Of a DNA stretch of 64,000 nucleotides, positions 1 to 8,097 are shown in pieces. Position numbers and translations under genes: made by a program. How positions within the stretch are numbered: position 1 is the stretch's first letter; each line of letters begins with the position of its first letter. The notes beneath the pieces are model-generated. The model made no database searches. It was not told the origin of the DNA and was given only the letters and a program-made list of their open reading frames with translations. Origin of the DNA: Arthrobacter alkaliphilus (GTDB taxonomy: Bacteria; Actinomycetota; Actinomycetes; Actinomycetales; Micrococcaceae); contig NZ_JAKEEC010000004.1 of assembly GCF_021483235.1 (NCBI RefSeq), forward strand, positions 1 to 64,000, in the 5' to 3' direction.

Positions 1-36
1 CTCCGCCGTCGAGCCCCCCATGCACCGACGGCGGAG
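1..36. terminator. hairpin at window edge, probable terminator of an upstream gene
   Basis: An 11-bp perfect inverted repeat (CTCCGCCGTCG at 1-11, CGACGGCGGAG at 26-36) with a 14-nt loop is followed by GGCTTT. This looks like the transcription terminator of a gene that ends before the window. The upstream gene is not visible, so direction is inferred. Confidence 0.5.
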
Positions 37-59
37 GGCTTTCCACGTCAAATCCCACA

Positions 60-118
60 GCGAACTGGCAGCAGATGCCCGCCGAAATCAGCGAATAGGG
101 CATCTGCTGCCAGTTCGC
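60..118. repeat. perfect 21-bp inverted repeat
   Basis: The arms 60-80 and 98-118 are exact reverse complements (21 bp) around a 17-nt loop. There is no T-run, so a simple rho-independent terminator is not the obvious reading. It lies between the window-edge hairpin and the gene at 197, and could be a second terminator, a protein-binding palindrome or a transcript-stabilising structure. Confidence 0.7.
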
Positions 119-196
119 GCTGCCCGATCGGTGTAGGGCTAGGCTGGCATTGGGCGTCGGTGATCCGGCTCCGCAAGGTCATTCGGAGAGGGTGCA

Positions 197-1696
197 ATGA
201 ATCCACTGGCAGTGGTATTGGGATCCACCGGCTACATCGGGGGACGGCTCGTTCCACGCTTGCTCGACGCCGGCTACGGCGTCCGTGTCCTGGTACGCCA
301 CACGAACAAGCTCAGCGACGTCCCTTGGGCGGACCGCGTGGACGTGATGATCGGCGACCTCGAGGATGTCGACTCCCTGCGGCAGGCGTTTGCCGGCGCG
401 GACGTCATTTACTACCTAGTGCACTCGATGGGCCATTCGGGCCGCCGGTCTTTTGAGGAGACCGAAAAGCTCTGCGCCGGCAACGTAGCGCGTGCGGCGG
501 CCGATGCCGGCGCTGGACGGATCATCTACCTTGGCGGACTGCACCCGAAAGGCACTGAACTCAGCCGGCACCTGAGATCCCGCAAGGAAGTGGGCGACAT
601 CTTCCTAGCGGAACCGAAGGTGCCTGCGATAGTGCTTCAGGCCGGCGTCGTGATCGGCTCCGGTTCGGCGTCCTTCGAAATGATCCGGCAACTGACCGAG
701 GTGCTCCCGCTCATGGTGGCTCCGCGCTGGGTGCGGAACAAGGTCCAGCCGATAGCGATCCGCGACGTGCTGTATTACTTGGTTGCAGCGGCCGGACTGC
801 CCGCTTCGCTCAACCGCGCCTTCGACCTGGGCGGCCCGGATGTCCTCCGCTACGACGAAATGATGAACGGCTACGCCGCGGAAGCAGGCCTGCCGCGTCG
901 TCCCGTGGTTGCGCTGCCCGTCCTCACTCCATGGCTGGCATCCCAGTGGGTCAACCTCGTCACTCCCATACCCCGGTCCTTGGCCGTGCCGCTGATCGGG
1001 TCCCTGCAGCAGAACTGCGTGGTCACGGAACGGGACATCGACCAATACATCGACCCTCCCGAAGCCGGGCCGCTCGGATACCGGGAATCGCTTCGCCTCG
1101 CATTGGCGCGGGAGGCCGCCGGCGAAGTGGAGACAAGCTGGCAGAACGCTTCCGTTCGCGGTGCTCCGAGTGATCCGCTTCCCAGCGACCCGCAATGGGC
1201 CGGCCACTTGGTGTACCAGGACAACCAGCAGCAACTCACCACAGCCACCCGGCAACAATTGTGGCAAGTCATCGAAGGCATCGGCGGCGACAACGGCTGG
1301 TACTCGTTCCCCCTCGCCTGGTCCGTGCGCGGCTGGATGGACAAGCTCGCCGGAGGAGTCGGGCTCCGCCGCGGCCGGGTCAATCCCACCCGCCTGAACA
1401 CGGGGGACGCGCTGGACTTCTGGCGGGTGGAGCAGATCGACCGCGGCTCCCTGCTGCGCCTCCGCGCCGAAATGAAGGTCCCCGGACGCGCCTGGCTGGA
1501 GATGCGCGCCGAAGATGCCGAAGGCGGGGCTCTTTACCGGCAAAGGGCAATCTTCTTTCCCAAAGGCCTGAGCGGACGGTTGTATTGGCTGGCGGTGCTT
1601 CCCTTCCACGGCGTCATCTTCAAGGGAATGGCCAACCGCATTACCGCCGCGGCGGCGTCGATGGCGGAGGACGATCCGGCCCGGAGGCAGCCTTGA
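197..1696 (+). CDS. SDR-type NAD(P)-binding oxidoreductase with C-terminal DUF2867-like domain
   Basis: 499 aa. Residues 1 to about 290 form an atypical short-chain-dehydrogenase/NmrA-like Rossmann domain; the nucleotide-binding loop is GSTGYIGG at 9-16. The C-terminal part (about 320-490) resembles DUF2867, a partner domain of YbjT-like predicted nucleoside-diphosphate-sugar epimerases. Substrate is unknown. The ATG is preceded by GGAGAGGG with a 4-nt gap. The stop lies 2 nt before the GTG of the channel gene, so it is probably co-transcribed with the channel and arsC, although no functional link to arsenic is evident from the sequence. Confidence 0.85.
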   Translation: MNPLAVVLGSTGYIGGRLVPRLLDAGYGVRVLVRHTNKLSDVPWADRVDVMIGDLEDVDSLRQAFAGADVIYYLVHSMGHSGRRSFEETEKLCAGNVARAAADAGAGRIIYLGGLHPKGTELSRHLRSRKEVGDIFLAEPKVPAIVLQAGVVIGSGSASFEMIRQLTEVLPLMVAPRWVRNKVQPIAIRDVLYYLVAAAGLPASLNRAFDLGGPDVLRYDEMMNGYAAEAGLPRRPVVALPVLTPWLASQWVNLVTPIPRSLAVPLIGSLQQNCVVTERDIDQYIDPPEAGPLGYRESLRLALAREAAGEVETSWQNASVRGAPSDPLPSDPQWAGHLVYQDNQQQLTTATRQQLWQVIEGIGGDNGWYSFPLAWSVRGWMDKLAGGVGLRRGRVNPTRLNTGDALDFWRVEQIDRGSLLRLRAEMKVPGRAWLEMRAEDAEGGALYRQRAIFFPKGLSGRLYWLAVLPFHGVIFKGMANRITAAAASMAEDDPARRQP

Positions 1697-1698
1697 TC

Positions 1699-2424
1699 GT
1701 GAGCGTTCTCGCGCGGCGGGCCATGGCGGAGTTCGTGGGAACCGCATTCTTGGTCATGGCCGTGGTGGGGTCCGGCGTCATGGCCTCGCGACTGTCCCCG
1801 AACGACGTCGGGCTGCAGCTCCTGCAGAACAGCGTCGCCACGGGCGCGGCGCTCGTGGCGTTGATCCTCGCACTGCAGCCGGTCTCGGCATCTTTCAACC
1901 CTTTGGTCACGTTGGTGGAGCGCGCCTTGGGGATCCTGGATACGCCCACAGCCCTGGCACTGATCGGCGCACAGTTTGTCGGAGGCATGGCCGGGACCGT
2001 GCTCGCCAACATCATGTTCGGCCTGGACGCCGTGACACTCTCCACGCATCAACGCGCCGGGGGAGGGTTGTGGCTTGGCGAAGTCGTCGCCACCATCGGG
2101 CTGCTCCTGGTCATCTTCGGCACCATCCGCTCCGGCAGGTCCGAGCGCGTGGCGTTCGCCGTCGGCGGGTACATCACCGCCGCCTACTGGTTCACCAGCT
2201 CCACGAGCTTCGCGAACCCCGCGGTGACCGTGGCCCGCACCATCACCGATACCTTTGCCGGGATCGCACCGGCCTCCGCCCCGGGGTTCGTCCTCGCGCA
2301 GTTGTTGGGCGGCGCCGTCGGGCTCTTCCTGATCCGCGTCCTGTACCCACCCGTTCCCGCAGTGCCCCCGTCCTTGCCGGCTCCCGCGCCGGCTTCCGCG
2401 TCCGTTCGAAAGGTCCTCCCATGA
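1699..2424 (+). CDS. aquaporin/MIP-family channel, arsenic-operon type
   Basis: 241 aa hydrophobic protein with the two half-helix signatures of major intrinsic proteins: NPL at residues 67-69 (first NPA variant) and NPA at 173-175 followed by an Arg at 180, where the selectivity-filter Arg sits. GTG at 1699 is preferred because GGAGG lies 11 nt upstream and the family usually starts close to this MSVLARRAMAEF segment; TTG 1693 and ATG 1723 are alternatives. Its stop overlaps the arsC ATG by 4 nt. In Sinorhizobium meliloti an aquaglyceroporin (AqpS) next to ArsC lets arsenite made from arsenate flow out of the cell; the same role is inferred here from the overlap with arsC. No ArsB, Acr3 or ArsR gene lies in the window. 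Confidence 0.85.
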   Translation: MSVLARRAMAEFVGTAFLVMAVVGSGVMASRLSPNDVGLQLLQNSVATGAALVALILALQPVSASFNPLVTLVERALGILDTPTALALIGAQFVGGMAGTVLANIMFGLDAVTLSTHQRAGGGLWLGEVVATIGLLLVIFGTIRSGRSERVAFAVGGYITAAYWFTSSTSFANPAVTVARTITDTFAGIAPASAPGFVLAQLLGGAVGLFLIRVLYPPVPAVPPSLPAPAPASASVRKVLP

Positions 2425-2837
2425 GCACTGAAACCGTCAAGAAACCCTCCGTTCTCTTCGTCTGCGTGCATAACGCCGGCCGTTCCCAGATGGCAGCTGC
2501 CTTCCTCACCACCCTGGGTGAGGGCCGGATCGAGGTCCGTTCCGCGGGGTCGCAGCCCGCAGACAAAGTCAACCCTGCCGCCGTCGAAGCCATGGCCGAA
2601 CTCGGCATCGACATGTCCGCCGAGATCCCCAAGATCCTCACCACCGAGGCAGTCAAGGAATCCGACGTCGTCATCACCATGGGCTGCGGCGACGAATGCC
2701 CGTACTTCCCGGGCAAGCGCTACGAGGATTGGGTCCTTGAAGACCCGGCCGGCCAGGGGATCGAAGCCGTGCGTCCCATCCGCGACGAGATCAAATCCCG
2801 CGTCGAGACCCTGATCGAGTCCCTGAGCCCGGCATAG
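2421..2837 (+). CDS. arsC: arsenate reductase, low-molecular-weight phosphatase family
   Basis: 138 aa. The CX5R loop of LMW protein-tyrosine-phosphatase-type arsenate reductases is C15-R21 (CVHNAGR), followed by Ser. Further Cys residues are C89 and C93 in GCGDECPYFPG, and the DP at 108-109 supplies the expected general acid. The protein should reduce arsenate to arsenite in the cytoplasm; in mycothiol-containing actinobacteria members of this group use mycothiol/mycoredoxin, so that partner is inferred rather than seen. ATG overlaps the channel stop by 4 nt (translational coupling). Confidence 0.9.
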   Translation: MSTETVKKPSVLFVCVHNAGRSQMAAAFLTTLGEGRIEVRSAGSQPADKVNPAAVEAMAELGIDMSAEIPKILTTEAVKESDVVITMGCGDECPYFPGKRYEDWVLEDPAGQGIEAVRPIRDEIKSRVETLIESLSPA

Positions 2838-3152
2838 TCTCTCGCTGGACCCCTTCCGAAGCGGTTCGTTGTCTGCATCGACACATTCTGCTGGATCATC
2901 GCCGAGGTACCGGAGACAGATCCGCGTATTTCCGGGGTATCCACCGCGGTCGATTCCGAATGATCCAGCAGAATCCGCCGCCGCCCTTTGAGGCCCGAAC
3001 GGGGGCCTGAACACGGGCCCAAAACCGCCGACCAAACTGCCCGGCATGACCCATATGTCAGGTTTAACCTCCACGGCACCTAGAATTGCTGGGTTGAAGC
3101 AATCAAACGAGAGCCGCGGCGCACAACGCTGCGAGTCTTAGGGGACAAGACA
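2838..3152. other. intergenic region with long-spaced inverted repeat and a candidate promoter
   Basis: 315 bp without a supported gene. It contains a perfect 15-bp inverted repeat, ATTCTGCTGGATCAT at 2885-2899 and its complement at 2960-2974, separated by 60 bp. No flanking direct repeat was seen. A TAGAAT at 3081-3086 is a good -10 candidate for the ATPase gene at 3153, with only a weak -35 (TGTCAG near 3056), giving a leader of about 60 nt. Confidence 0.55.
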
Positions 3153-4457
3153 ATGCCGGATTCTGTGGACAACGAAGACACCGCCGCTGCATCTAACGGA
3201 GGGCAGCCCGAACTTCGTCGACGCCGCGATCGGCGCCGCGAAGAGGGTGACGCCTGGACAGGAACCATGCCGATCATCACGCCGAACAATTCCGACACGC
3301 CCACATCCACCCCTGCCCCACTCCAAAGCAAGTCCTGGGCCGAGGCTGCAGCCGCCGCCGACGCTTCTGCAGGAACAACAAACTCCCCGGCCACCGGCGA
3401 CGCGAGCCGCGAGGAACCGAACCGTGAGGAACCGGGCCGCGAGATCCCGGCCGCGGCAGCCCCGGCGTCGGGCACTGTTTCCCCGGAATCCGCACGGGCC
3501 GCACGTGCCGCCGCGGCCAACGCTCCGGTCTCCGACTTCATCACCTCACCGGGTTCCTTCGTGAAGGAACAGAAGCCGCGTCCCATCGGCGGCTTCCGCG
3601 GAATGCTCTACAAGCTGACCGGCGGCGCCTGGAACCTCGGACCCAGCGCCAAGCAGCGCGAAGAGGACGAGCTGGCGCGTCGCATTTCGCGGCAGCTCCA
3701 AGGCAGCTACAACACCGCCGTCCTGAGCCTCAAAGGTGGAATCGGCAAGACCTCCACAACGGTCGGCGTGGGCCTCACCTTGGCGGAATACCGCGGCGAC
3801 CCGCCCTGCGCGATCGATGCCAACCCCGATTCCGGCGACCTCGTGGAGCGCGCGCTGGGAGAAGGCATCTACCAAAAAGCCACTCCGCGCACCATCACGG
3901 ACCTGCTCAAGAACGTCGACAACGTCGATTCCCTCACCGCCCTGGCCCGGTACATGCACCACGCCGGCCGGCTGCACCTGATCGCCGGTGAACAGGACCC
4001 GGAAGTCTCGGACTCACTGACCGCCGAGGAATACCTGCGGATCCGCCAGCTGATCTCGGGCTACTACTCCATTGCGCTGACCGATTGCGGCACCGGCGTG
4101 ACGCATAACGCGATGAGCGGCATTCTTTCATCGGCCGACAACCTCATCATTGCCGCCGGCTATGCGGTGAGCGGGGCCAAGCGTGCCCGGAGCACCCTTC
4201 AGTGGCTTGCGAGCCACGGCTACGAGGATCTGGCCCGCAATGCGATCGTGGTCATCACGGACAAGGACGAGGTGTCGTCCCGCGTGGACAAGAACGCCAT
4301 CGAGGAACACCTCGCCGGGATCTGCCGCCAGCTCATTGCGGTGCCGCACGACAGGGGAGTGGCCGACGGCGACCTGGTCACGCTTGACGCCCTGCGCCCG
4401 GACACGCGCCGTGCGTACAAGGAGATCGCGGCCGCGATCGTGGACGGGTACGTGTAG
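3153..4457 (+). CDS. MinD/ParA-family ATPase with long disordered N-terminus
   Basis: 434 aa. Residues 1 to about 180 are Ala/Pro/Arg-rich low-complexity sequence; the ATPase domain follows with a deviant Walker A motif KGGIGKTS at 194-201. Later segments (DANPDSGDL, LTDCGTGVTHNAMSG) fit switch regions of MinD/ParA ATPases. Proteins of this shape occur in actinobacteria near ESX/type VII genes as well as alone; no WXG100 or ParB neighbour is present, so neither secretion nor partitioning can be assigned. ATG has AGGGGAC upstream with good spacing. It appears monocistronic. Confidence 0.85.
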   Translation: MPDSVDNEDTAAASNGGQPELRRRRDRRREEGDAWTGTMPIITPNNSDTPTSTPAPLQSKSWAEAAAAADASAGTTNSPATGDASREEPNREEPGREIPAAAAPASGTVSPESARAARAAAANAPVSDFITSPGSFVKEQKPRPIGGFRGMLYKLTGGAWNLGPSAKQREEDELARRISRQLQGSYNTAVLSLKGGIGKTSTTVGVGLTLAEYRGDPPCAIDANPDSGDLVERALGEGIYQKATPRTITDLLKNVDNVDSLTALARYMHHAGRLHLIAGEQDPEVSDSLTAEEYLRIRQLISGYYSIALTDCGTGVTHNAMSGILSSADNLIIAAGYAVSGAKRARSTLQWLASHGYEDLARNAIVVITDKDEVSSRVDKNAIEEHLAGICRQLIAVPHDRGVADGDLVTLDALRPDTRRAYKEIAAAIVDGYV

Positions 4458-4685
4458 CGCTTCCTTTTGCGGGCCAGGTGTTGCGTAGCGTGACTGCCGG
4501 GTGGATTGCAAATTGTCGCTCGCGGCGGGATTTCCCTAGAGTTGCACTTGGACGTCGTCGTTTTTGCGAGGGCGTCCTCGCCGTGACCGGGAACTGGGCC
4601 CGGGCATGGTGCGCCCAATTCCGTGCCGTCATGACACTTTGCTGCGCCCGTTTCTGACTCCGCGGCCAGCACCCAGGAGCCTCTC

Positions 4686-5573
4686 TTGTTTCCCAAAAAA
4701 CTCGCCTTGATGTTCGCCGCCCTGCTTCTCCTCGTCGCGGTGACAGGTGCCACGGGGCCCCGGCCCTCTGCCGACACAGCGCCCGACGCCGGTGCCGCAC
4801 CCATCGCTGACGAGACGCCCGCCGCTGAGGTGGCCCCGGTCGCGACGCCCGATCCGGCACCGCCCGCCACCCCGACTCCAGCACCCACAGCCGCTCCGCA
4901 ACCTGCCGCCGAACCCGCGCCCGCCGTCGTCGTACCCGCCCCGCAGCCCGCCCCCGTGCTGCAAGACGCTCAGGGTGGCTCCGTCAAGGTGCTCGATACC
5001 ACGGCGGCCATCACCGACCCCAACTGGTTCCGCCAGGCCTACGCCGAGGGCTTCCGTTTGTACGTCATGCACTCGACCGTTTGGGGTACATGCACTCCGT
5101 GGCAGCGGACCCAAGCCCAATTGAAGATGGCGCTCGACGCCGGGCTCAAGATCGCGGTCTACACCCGTGACGCGTCGTGCTGGGAGAACGGGATCAAAGC
5201 GGCCGGCCCGTACATGTCCCAATTGCAGTTCTTCGCCCTGGACATCGAACCCGGTGGATCGTTGGTAACGCGGGCCATGGTGGATGGAGTGCGGAGCCTG
5301 GGCGTTCGGCCGGTGATCTATAGCGGCAGCGGCATGTGGCCGGGGCTGATGGGCAACAGCACGGCTTTCGCGGATGTGCCCCTCTGGGACACGGACACGA
5401 GCAACCTCAACTACGCCACCTGGACGGCGGACTACCTGGCCCCAACGCCCGTGCCGTACGGCGGCTGGAACACCGCCGGCACCATGCGCGTGGGGATCCA
5501 GCAGAAGTTCGAGCACACCCTGAACGGCATCAACGTCGACCTGAACTCGTTCAACGCCAGCTTCCTGAAGTAG
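4686..5573 (+). CDS. secreted GH25/DUF1906-like glycoside-hydrolase-fold protein
   Basis: 295 aa. TTG start is supported by AGGAG 5 nt upstream (4676-4680); an internal ATG at 4710 is the alternative. A signal peptide (KK then a long hydrophobic stretch to about residue 22) precedes a Pro/Ala-rich linker to about residue 95. The rest looks like a TIM-barrel of the GH25-lysozyme/DUF1906 type, with FFALDIEP carrying D186 and E188 at the position expected for the acidic active-site pair. It may act on cell-wall glycan outside the cell; activity is inferred from fold only. Confidence 0.65.
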   Translation: MFPKKLALMFAALLLLVAVTGATGPRPSADTAPDAGAAPIADETPAAEVAPVATPDPAPPATPTPAPTAAPQPAAEPAPAVVVPAPQPAPVLQDAQGGSVKVLDTTAAITDPNWFRQAYAEGFRLYVMHSTVWGTCTPWQRTQAQLKMALDAGLKIAVYTRDASCWENGIKAAGPYMSQLQFFALDIEPGGSLVTRAMVDGVRSLGVRPVIYSGSGMWPGLMGNSTAFADVPLWDTDTSNLNYATWTADYLAPTPVPYGGWNTAGTMRVGIQQKFEHTLNGINVDLNSFNASFLK

Positions 5574-5654
5574 GCGCTGCGCTTAGTTCCTGACGCTGCG
5601 CAAAATTCCTGGCGCTGCCGGAATTCCAGGCGCGACAGGAAAATTCCGCGTCGG
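5574..5654. repeat. 81-bp repeat A (19-bp units converging on GGAATTCC), left copy
   Basis: Three 19-bp steps: GCGCTGCGCTTAGTTCCTG (5574-5592), ACGCTGCGCAAAATTCCTG (5593-5611) and GCGCTGCCGGAATTCCAGG (5612-5630), then 24 nt with the inverted motif (CGACAGGAAAATT). A very similar 81-bp block lies at 6682-6762 in the same orientation, so the gene between them is bracketed by imperfect direct repeats. Each block can fold into an interrupted hairpin. Confidence 0.75.
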
Positions 5655-5665
5655 AGGATGCGGGA

Positions 5666-5676
5666 GTTGTCCACAT
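5666..5676. promoter_or_regulatory. DnaA-box-like GTTGTCCACAT upstream of AbiEi-like gene
   Basis: GTTGTCCACAT contains TTGTCCACA, the DnaA-box consensus of high-GC actinobacteria, 52 nt before the ATG at 5729. The same 11-mer occurs 50 nt before the other AbiEi-like gene (32521-32531). No other intergenic copy was found. Confidence 0.5.
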
Positions 5677-5728
5677 GGAGTGGTTCGGTGCTGTCGTGTG
5701 CCGCAATCCCCGTGGCAGGTTCTTAGGC

Positions 5729-6682
5729 ATGACCCAGTTGCCGCGCTTGCTCCTCAGCCGAGACCACCTTGTGCACGGAATCGCCCTCAAGGAACTCGCC
5801 CGGCGCGCCAAGGCAGGCGGCTTGTATCGCGTCCGCCAAGGCGTGTACGTCGACGGCGCCGCGTGGGCCGCGCTAAAACCGTGGGAACAATACCGCGTCC
5901 GGGTCAGCGCCGCGGCCGAAACTTCCCATGCGCGGACCATCTTTGCCAGACACTCGGCGGCATCAGTGTGGGGGATCCCCACCATCGGCCTGCACCACCC
6001 AGTGCAGGCAGTCACCTTGGAGAACGACGGCGGCCGCTCCCGGGCCGGGATAACCCGCCACTACGCGGACCCGGCCAGCCTCAAGATATATCGGTGGGAG
6101 GGAGTCCTGGTGACGGGCAGGGTTCGCACCGTCTTGGATCTGGCCGCATTCACCCCGTTCGTCGAAGCGATTGCTCCCTTGGATCACGTGCTCAAAGCCG
6201 ATCGGAAACGGGGATTGCCGGCGATTACCAAGGAGGCACTCCTTGCAGAGGCGGACGGAATCTACACGGCGGCGGCCATCAAGCGAATCCAGGCGGCGGT
6301 AGATTTCGCAGATCCCCTGTCCGGATCCGCGGGGGAGTCGTACAGCCGGGCCTTGATGCACGCCGCCGGATTCGAGGCCCCGGTTCTGCAACGCGAATTC
6401 CGCGACCAAGCAGGCCTGGTGGGCTATTCGGACTTCTACTGGAAAGGTGTCCGCGTGGCCGGAGAGTTCGACGGCATCGATAAGTACCTCAAGTCGGAAT
6501 TCCTCAAGGGCCGGACCGCCGCCCAAGCCGTCGTCGATGAAAAGCTGCGTGAGGACCGGATACGTGCCACGGGGTGCGGCGTTGTCCGTTGGGTGTGGGC
6601 CGAACTAATGGCGCCGGGCGGGTTGGAACGGAAGCTGGCAGCGGCAGGCGTGCCCCGGCGTCGTCCGCGGGGAGCTTCCTGA
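5729..6682 (+). CDS. AbiEi-like antitoxin-domain protein with C-terminal PD-(D/E)XK-like region
   Basis: 317 aa from ATG 5729. An in-frame ATG at 5675 lies inside the GTTGTCCACAT box and would add 18 residues; I prefer 5729 because its distance from the box matches the paralogue at 32582. The N-terminal half (LALKEL-type winged helix, GLYRVRQGVYV) matches the AbiEi/type IV antitoxin superfamily; the C-terminal half has E...SDFYWKGVRVAGEFDG, resembling the acidic motif of DUF559/Vsr-type nucleases. No AbiEii-like toxin gene is adjacent, so this is a solo gene of unknown role. It sits between two copies of an 81-bp repeat. Confidence 0.75.
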   Translation: MTQLPRLLLSRDHLVHGIALKELARRAKAGGLYRVRQGVYVDGAAWAALKPWEQYRVRVSAAAETSHARTIFARHSAASVWGIPTIGLHHPVQAVTLENDGGRSRAGITRHYADPASLKIYRWEGVLVTGRVRTVLDLAAFTPFVEAIAPLDHVLKADRKRGLPAITKEALLAEADGIYTAAAIKRIQAAVDFADPLSGSAGESYSRALMHAAGFEAPVLQREFRDQAGLVGYSDFYWKGVRVAGEFDGIDKYLKSEFLKGRTAAQAVVDEKLREDRIRATGCGVVRWVWAELMAPGGLERKLAAAGVPRRRPRGAS

Positions 6683-6762
6683 CGGGGCGCAAAATTCCTG
6701 GCGCTGCGCTTAATTCCTGTCGCCCCCGGAATTCCGTGCGCGACAGGTAATTGGCGCGTCGC
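6682..6762. repeat. 81-bp repeat A, right copy
   Basis: Units ACGGGGCGCAAAATTCCTG (6682-6700), GCGCTGCGCTTAATTCCTG (6701-6719) and TCGCCCCCGGAATTCCGTG (6720-6738), then CGCGACAGGTAATTGGCGCG. It is homologous in order and length to 5574-5654, overlaps the stop codon of the AbiEi-like gene by one base, and ends just before the promoter of the MFS gene. Confidence 0.75.
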
Positions 6763-6790
6763 AAAACGGGGGCGGCCTAGGATGAAGGGG

Positions 6791-8011
6791 ATGACCGTCA
6801 CCAGCACCGTTCAGCCTTTCAATCTCCGCAGCATTGCCCTGCCCGCGTTTGGGCCTGCTTTGCTGTTCTGTGTCGGCGAAGGCGCAGTGCTTCCCGTGGT
6901 GGCACTGTCCGCGCGCAACCTGGGCGCTTCCGTGGCTGTTTCCGCGTTGGTGGTCACCCTGATCGGGCTGGGATCTTGGCTCTTCAACCTGCCCGCTTCG
7001 CTCATTACCATCAAGTTCGGCGAACGGTGGGCCATCGTTACCGCCGGTTCCGCCGGGGCGTTGGCCTTGTTGGCCGCTGGGTTCGCGCCCCTCCTGGCGC
7101 AGGACGGCATCTGGTTGCTCGCTGTGGCGATGACCGTGGTCGGGATGTCCACGAGCGTCTTCAACCTCGCACGCCAGAAGTACCTCACGGAAGCCGTTCC
7201 GGTCATCTACCGGGCGCGCGCCCTCTCGACGCTGGGCGGGGTCAACCGGATCGGCTTGTTCATCGGCCCGTTCGTCGGGGCGGCCGTGATGCAGTTCGCC
7301 GGGATCAGCGGGGCGTATTGGGTTGGCGTGGTGAGCATGGCGGCCTCCGCGGTGCTCTCCCTCACCATCCCGGACCTGGTGTTGCCGGACGACGTCGACG
7401 GCGGCCCCAAAGGTCCCGAGCCCACCCTCCGCGGCGTCGCGGTTTCCCACGCCGGCGTGTTCCTGACGATGGGGACCGGGATACTCCTGCTCAGCGCGGT
7501 GCGGGCCTCACGCCAAGTGGTCATCCCGTTGTGGGCGGACCACCTGGGCCTGGACGCAACACATGCCTCACTGATCTACGGCTTGTCCGGCGCGATCGAC
7601 ATGCTGGTGTTCTACCCGGCCGGCAAGCTCATGGACCGCAAAGGGCGCATGTGGGTCGCGGTGCCGTCCACCCTCATCATGGGTGCGGCGTTGTTCCTGA
7701 TGCCGTCGTCCGTCGAGTTTGTAGGCTTGCTGCTTGCCTCGCTCCTGGTCGGCTTCGGCAACGGCATCGGCTCAGGACTCATCATGACGCTCGGCGCCGA
7801 CTTTTCCCCGGAGAAGGGCCGCGGGCAATTCCTGGGCCTGTGGAGGTTCATCTCCGACGCCGGCGCCACGGGCGGGCCAGTGCTCCTCTCGGCCCTTACT
7901 GCTGCCATATCCCTCGCGGCGGGCGTCTGGGCCACCGGGTTCCTGGGCGTGGCCGCGGCGGCGGTGTTCGCCGTCGCGCTCCCGAAACTCAAGCACCGCA
8001 GGAACTACTAG
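6791..8011 (+). CDS. MFS transporter
   Basis: 406 aa, about 12 predicted membrane helices, major facilitator superfamily; the loop GLGSWLFNLPASLITIKFGERWAIV and the later GKLMDRKGRMWVAV resemble the conserved cytoplasmic loop-2/loop-8 motifs with basic residues after an Asp/Gly turn. Substrate unknown. ATG 6791 is chosen over ATG 6782: TAGGAT at 6778-6783 is a -10 box and the seventh base after it is the A of ATG 6791, predicting a leaderless transcript. Monocistronic, with acyltransferase downstream on its own promoter. Confidence 0.8.
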   Translation: MTVTSTVQPFNLRSIALPAFGPALLFCVGEGAVLPVVALSARNLGASVAVSALVVTLIGLGSWLFNLPASLITIKFGERWAIVTAGSAGALALLAAGFAPLLAQDGIWLLAVAMTVVGMSTSVFNLARQKYLTEAVPVIYRARALSTLGGVNRIGLFIGPFVGAAVMQFAGISGAYWVGVVSMAASAVLSLTIPDLVLPDDVDGGPKGPEPTLRGVAVSHAGVFLTMGTGILLLSAVRASRQVVIPLWADHLGLDATHASLIYGLSGAIDMLVFYPAGKLMDRKGRMWVAVPSTLIMGAALFLMPSSVEFVGLLLASLLVGFGNGIGSGLIMTLGADFSPEKGRGQFLGLWRFISDAGATGGPVLLSALTAAISLAAGVWATGFLGVAAAAVFAVALPKLKHRRNY

Positions 8012-8097
8012 GGACAGGCCGGGGGCCTTACGAGGCGACGGTGGCCGGGTAGGCGGTTCCCAGACTCCGGTCAGACGGCTCCGGTATGGTGAATCGG

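Noticed and set aside
605..1747. Long minus-strand open frame opposite the SDR/DUF2867 gene
   Set aside because: Antisense shadow typical of high-GC coding sequence; composition and lack of homology do not support a gene. The same applies to other long antisense frames, for example 35544-36758, 46016-47497, 54132-55574 and 60545-62014.
5675..5728. Upstream ATG for the first AbiEi-like gene
   Set aside because: This ATG is part of the GTTGTCCACAT box shared with the paralogue, where no in-frame ATG exists; the start at 5729 matches the paralogue spacing.
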